The translations under genes were made by a program, and so were the position numbers. The notes beneath the pieces are model-generated. The model ran no database searches. It worked only from the letters and a program-made list of their open reading frames with translations, and had not been told where the DNA came from. 8,363 bases of DNA from Candidatus Colimonas fimequi (GTDB lineage Bacteria > Bacillota > Clostridia > Peptostreptococcales > Anaerovoracaceae): contig JAGHTQ010000038.1 in NCBI GenBank assembly GCA_018065295.1, positions 1 through 8,363 on the forward strand, given 5' to 3'. How positions within the stretch are numbered: position 1 is the stretch's first letter; the number at the start of each line of letters is the position of its first letter. This document shows, one piece after another, positions 5,240-8,363 of the stretch.

Positions 5240-5270
5240 TAAAATAACCGATGGGGTTATGCCCATCGGT
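5240..5270 (-). terminator. Terminator between the aminotransferase and Nudix genes
   Basis: A perfect 9-bp stem (5247-5255 with 5262-5270) and a six-base loop lie 15 bases after the aminotransferase stop. The T-run on the minus strand (TTATTTTATG) is broken, so it is probably a partial stop that lets some transcripts reach the Nudix gene. The stem shares GACCGATGGG with the thrH terminator. Confidence 0.7.
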
Positions 5271-5285
5271 CATTAAGTTCATGTT

Positions 5286-6479
5286 TTACAGTGCCTTAAC
5301 GTCTTCCATCAGTGCCTTGAATGCTGGAATTGAGTTAACGATAGTGTCGTAGCTTACGCAGTAAGCAAGTCTAACGTATCCAGGGCAAGCGAATGATGTG
5401 CCAGGTACCATGAGGATGTTGTGCTTCTTACCCATAGCGCAGAATTCCTTGTCGTCTGCGATAGGTGACTTAACGAACAGGTAGAATGCGCCTTCTGGTT
5501 TAGTGCATTCGAAACCAGCTTCTGTGAGGCCATCGTAGAGGGCCTTTCTGTTCTTGTCATATGCCTCGATGTCAGTAGTGCAGTCGATGCATCTAGCAAC
5601 TACTCTCTGAATGAGTGTAGGAGCGTTAACGTATCCCAGAACTCTGTTAGCGATGTTAGCTGCTGTAATAGCGTTGTCGAAGTCTTCCATTTCACTTGGG
5701 AATACCAGGTATCCGATTCTTTCGCCTGGAAGTGAAAGTGACTTACTCCATGAATAACCAACAACTGTGTTTTTGTAGAAGTTAGTTACGTATGGAACTG
5801 TTGCACCATCGTATGCCAGTTCTCTATATGGTTCGTCTGAGATGATGTAAATCTCATGACCGATTTCTTCTGCCTTAGCTGTAAGGATGTCAGCCAGCTT
5901 AGTCAGTGTTTCTGCTGAGTAGATAACACCAGTAGGGTTGTTAGGGGAGTTAACGATAACAGCCTTAGTCTTCTCTGTAATCATGTCAGCCATTGCTTCC
6001 AGGTTTGGCTGGAATGTATCTGTATTAGCTGGAACTGCAGCCAGTGTTACGCCGTGGTTCTTAGCGTAGTTGCCGTATTCTACGAAATATGGAGCGAATG
6101 CCAGGATTTCATCACCTGGGTCCATGAGAGTCTTAATTGCAACGTTAAGACCTGATGCTGCGCCAACTGTCATAACGATGTTCTTAGCTGTGAAAGCTGT
6201 GCCGTGAAGCTTGTTGAGATGATCTGCAACTGTCTGACGAACATCTTCATAGCCGCTGTTGCTCTGGTTATATCCGTGGATGAAAGTTGATTCTTCTTCG
6301 TTTACTATATCAATAATTGCCTGATTAACTTCAGCAGGTGCTGGAACGCTTGGGTTACCAAGTGAGAAGTCATATACGTTTTCTCTACCATAGAGTGCTG
6401 CAAGGCGCGCACCTTCTTCGAACATTTCACGAATTGCTGAGTTGCCCTGTACATAAGGCATCATGCTTTTTGCTGTCAT
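5286..6479 (-). CDS. Class I/II pyridoxal-phosphate aminotransferase, aspartate aminotransferase-like
   Basis: This 397-residue cytosolic protein is a fold-type I aminotransferase. Visible elements are the N-terminal substrate-loop FSLGNPSVPAP (38-48), GAASGL (106-111) for the PLP phosphate, NNPTG (180-184), SDEPY with Asp215 for the ring nitrogen and Tyr218, the Schiff-base Lys246 in YSWSKSLSLPGERIGY (242-257), and the C-terminal RLAY arginine for the substrate alpha-carboxylate. Length fits the family (380-410). GGGAGG lies seven bases before the ATG. The amino donor cannot be read from the sequence: aspartate, alanine, aromatic and methionine aminotransferases share these motifs. It is divergent from the sodium symporter gene through overlapping promoters, and precedes the Nudix gene. 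Confidence 0.92.
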   Translation of the reverse strand: MTAKSMMPYVQGNSAIREMFEEGARLAALYGRENVYDFSLGNPSVPAPAEVNQAIIDIVNEEESTFIHGYNQSNSGYEDVRQTVADHLNKLHGTAFTAKNIVMTVGAASGLNVAIKTLMDPGDEILAFAPYFVEYGNYAKNHGVTLAAVPANTDTFQPNLEAMADMITEKTKAVIVNSPNNPTGVIYSAETLTKLADILTAKAEEIGHEIYIISDEPYRELAYDGATVPYVTNFYKNTVVGYSWSKSLSLPGERIGYLVFPSEMEDFDNAITAANIANRVLGYVNAPTLIQRVVARCIDCTTDIEAYDKNRKALYDGLTEAGFECTKPEGAFYLFVKSPIADDKEFCAMGKKHNILMVPGTSFACPGYVRLAYCVSYDTIVNSIPAFKALMEDVKAL

Positions 6480-6512
6480 TTTATTTCCTCCCTAAATTTG
6501 ATTAACAATCAT

Positions 6513-6541
6513 ATTATACATTATTTGTGACTAAATATGTA
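6513..6541 (-). promoter_or_regulatory. Promoter of the aminotransferase gene
   Basis: On the minus strand a consensus -10 TATAAT (6513-6518) has a weak -35 TACATA (6536-6541) at 17 bases. It is interleaved with the symporter promoter on the other strand. Confidence 0.45.
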
Positions 6542-6551
6542 CTTTTATAAT
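6525..6551 (+). promoter_or_regulatory. Promoter of the symporter gene
   Basis: A consensus -10 TATAAT (6546-6551) follows TTGTGA (6525-6530) at 15 bases, which is a short spacer. It physically overlaps the aminotransferase promoter, so the two should compete for polymerase. Confidence 0.45.
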
Positions 6552-6597
6552 CGCGGGTGTTATCATATTTTGGAAGTTAATGCGAAAGGATTTGAAG

Positions 6598-8363
6598 ATG
6601 GATATAGCTAATCTGCAGCAAGCCCTGGGATTTAAGATTCCACTTGTGGTACCTATCATGCTGATAGTGTATCTGGCAGTGATTCTTATTATTGGTCTCT
6701 GGGCAGCAAGAAAAGTTAAGAATTCAGAAGACTGGTATGTAGGCGGCAGATCCATGGGCCCATGGATCACAGCTCTCTCACACGGTTCCACATCCCTTGG
6801 AGGAGGCTTCTATATTGCAGGACCTCAGTTCGGATGGGAAGCAGGTGTGTCAGCACTGTGGGCTGCACCTGGCGACGTTCTTGGACCAGCACTCAACTTC
6901 GGAGTTATCGGAAGAAGAATGCGCAGGTACACTGAGAAGACTCAGGCCCTTACTATACCTGAATTTTTCGGACATAGATATTATAGCAAAGGTATCAGAT
7001 ATCTTTCAGTTCTGATTCTGGTCTTCGCTATGCTCATTTCACTGCTGGTTGAGTACATGGCAATGGGTGTTCTCATGTCATGTATTACAGGCCTGAGCTA
7101 CTCAGTTTCACTGTACATTGGATGTATTGTAATTCTCCTTTATACAGTAGCTGGCGGATACCTGGCAGTAGCATACACTGACTTCGTTCAGGCTTTGCTT
7201 ATGATTGTGGGACTACTTATCATGCTTCCTGTATGCATCCACAGCGTCAATGGATTCTCAGGTCTCATGTCAGGTCTTGCAGATATTAATGCAGGACTTC
7301 CTACACTTTGGGGTGAAGATTACTATCTCAAGGGCGCACCGTTCATGATCGTCGGTATCGCTCTCGTATATTTCATCGGATACATGGGTCAGCCACATCT
7401 TGTTATCAAGACCGTTGCTATCAAGAACGAGAAGTCAATTAGAATGGTACCGCTTATCGGTGCTGTATTCGGATTCATTCTGGCATTCGGTGTGTACACA
7501 CTTGGTATGGTAGGCCGCGTGGCATATCCTGATATCACAATGCTCCCTGAAGAAAGTGCAGAATACGTAATGCCGATGCTGGCACTTAGCAATCTGCCGG
7601 CACCACTTGCAGGACTTATTCTGGCAGGAGCTACAGCAGCAATCATGTCAACAGCAAGTTCACTTCTCCTTGTTATCGGTTCATCAGTTGGACACGATTT
7701 CATGAACACTTTCAGACCAGAAATGTCTGAAGGGGAGAAGATGAATATCACTAGACTGGCAACATACGTGCTGGGTCTCCTTGCTGGCTTCATGTGCATG
7801 ATTCACATCTTCCAGATTGGTATATATCAGCTGACATGGGTAGCATGGTCAGTGCTTTCACCGGCATTTATTCCATGTATCGTTGGCGGATTATACTGGA
7901 AGAAGGGAACTAAGGCAGGCGCAGCCGCAGCAATGATCGGCGGTTCAATTACTGGTTTCTGCTGGTACTATCTCCTTCAGGAATCAACTAAGATTCATAC
8001 ATTTATGGCAGCTCTGGTTGTCGCTATCGTCCTTTATATAGTGGTAAGTCTTATGACTAAGGCACCGCCTCAGGAAGTTATCGATATCTTCGATTACGCA
8101 AGGGGCCTTAAGAATCTGGAGATTACAGAGCAGGTTGAAGCGAACGAAACAGACGCAGAGCCTGCAGCAGAAGAGGAGCGCGAACAGGTTAAGATTAGCG
8201 TTCTTAAGGGCCTTAAATACACTCCAGAAATGTTCCTTGCCCAGATGAGCAAGTCCAAGAAGATGGCAGGCGTAGAATGTAAGCATACAGGCACTATTTA
8301 CAGCCTTTGCTGGGTGTTCCAGATTAGAATCGGCATGAAGGTGTCAGGCAAGGTGACACGTTA
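6598..8363 (+). CDS. Sodium:solute symporter (SSS family, PutP/PanF-like), 3' end beyond the window
   Basis: An open frame of 588 codons with no stop reaches the right edge. It encodes an inner-membrane Na+-coupled transporter of the SSS family. Hydrophobic segments begin at about residues 15-36 and recur through about 482, matching the usual 12-13 helices. Family marks are the block YTVAGGYLAVAYTDFVQ (182-198) and the helix-9 sequence AAIMSTASS (347-355), where Ala348, Ser351 and Thr352 match the PutP Na+ site pattern A-x-x-S-T. AAAGGA lies seven bases before the ATG. After the last helix comes a long hydrophilic tail: a helix-like part, an acidic stretch (511-530), then a basic, Lys-rich part to residue 588. 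Most members are 470-550 residues, so the tail is long. The last two bases are TA, so the stop may come at once or later. The substrate (amino acid, pantothenate, other) is unknown. Confidence 0.93.
   Translation, partial: MDIANLQQALGFKIPLVVPIMLIVYLAVILIIGLWAARKVKNSEDWYVGGRSMGPWITALSHGSTSLGGGFYIAGPQFGWEAGVSALWAAPGDVLGPALNFGVIGRRMRRYTEKTQALTIPEFFGHRYYSKGIRYLSVLILVFAMLISLLVEYMAMGVLMSCITGLSYSVSLYIGCIVILLYTVAGGYLAVAYTDFVQALLMIVGLLIMLPVCIHSVNGFSGLMSGLADINAGLPTLWGEDYYLKGAPFMIVGIALVYFIGYMGQPHLVIKTVAIKNEKSIRMVPLIGAVFGFILAFGVYTLGMVGRVAYPDITMLPEESAEYVMPMLALSNLPAPLAGLILAGATAAIMSTASSLLLVIGSSVGHDFMNTFRPEMSEGEKMNITRLATYVLGLLAGFMCMIHIFQIGIYQLTWVAWSVLSPAFIPCIVGGLYWKKGTKAGAAAAMIGGSITGFCWYYLLQESTKIHTFMAALVVAIVLYIVVSLMTKAPPQEVIDIFDYARGLKNLEITEQVEANETDAEPAAEEEREQVKISVLKGLKYTPEMFLAQMSKSKKMAGVECKHTGTIYSLCWVFQIRIGMKVSGKVTR

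Noticed and set aside
7389..7799. Minus-strand open frame of 136 codons
   Set aside because: Antisense shadow of the symporter gene, whose plus-strand frame has conserved transporter motifs.
8341..8359. Inverted repeat GTGTCA-N7-TGACAC at the right edge
   Set aside because: It lies inside the symporter reading frame and is partly explained by repeated Val-Ser/Thr codons. No T-run is visible, though the window ends too soon to exclude a terminator overlapping the gene end.

Overview
The window looks like a piece of an anaerobic Bacillota chromosome, most likely Clostridia. The reasons are moderate-to-low GC, AT-rich intergenic regions with sigma-A-type promoters, strong GGAGG-type ribosome binding sites, heavy use of AGA for arginine, and the mix of genes. 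No rRNA, tRNA, transposase, integrase or CRISPR array is visible. The species cannot be named from the sequence alone.

Layout, left to right. (1) Positions 1-891, minus strand: the front of a bacterial microcompartment (BMC) shell operon. It holds two tandem EutS/PduU-type shell proteins, the second with an unusual basic N-terminal extension, and an AGGAGG site at the left edge suggests the operon continues out of the window. (2) 892-1102: a divergent control region with a promoter for each side and a 14-bp perfect palindrome. (3) 1103-1711, plus strand: thrH, a HAD-family phosphoserine phosphatase/homoserine phosphotransferase, with its own terminator. (4) 1763-2062: left copy of a 300-bp repeat. 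(5) 2075-4470: a divergent pair, metY (O-acetylhomoserine sulfhydrylase, minus) and an alpha/beta hydrolase (plus), fired from a shared 185-bp promoter region. (6) 4481-4779: right copy of the same repeat, inverted. (7) 4790-6479, minus strand: a class I/II aminotransferase followed by a Nudix hydrolase. (8) 6598-8363, plus strand: a sodium:solute symporter with a long C-terminal tail, open at the right edge.

Working together: ThrH, MetY and the aminotransferase all belong to amino-acid metabolism around serine, aspartate, homoserine and methionine, but they sit in separate transcription units. The BMC pair belongs to a different pathway whose enzymes lie outside the window, so its cargo cannot be named.

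The most unusual feature is the pair of near-identical inverted repeats (about 98% identical over 260 bp) that bracket metY and the hydrolase. Each copy begins with the flanking gene's transcription terminator and continues into four degenerate tandem units with a fixed internal spacing. It encodes no convincing protein. It reads as a non-coding, possibly structured, dispersed element placed downstream of genes.
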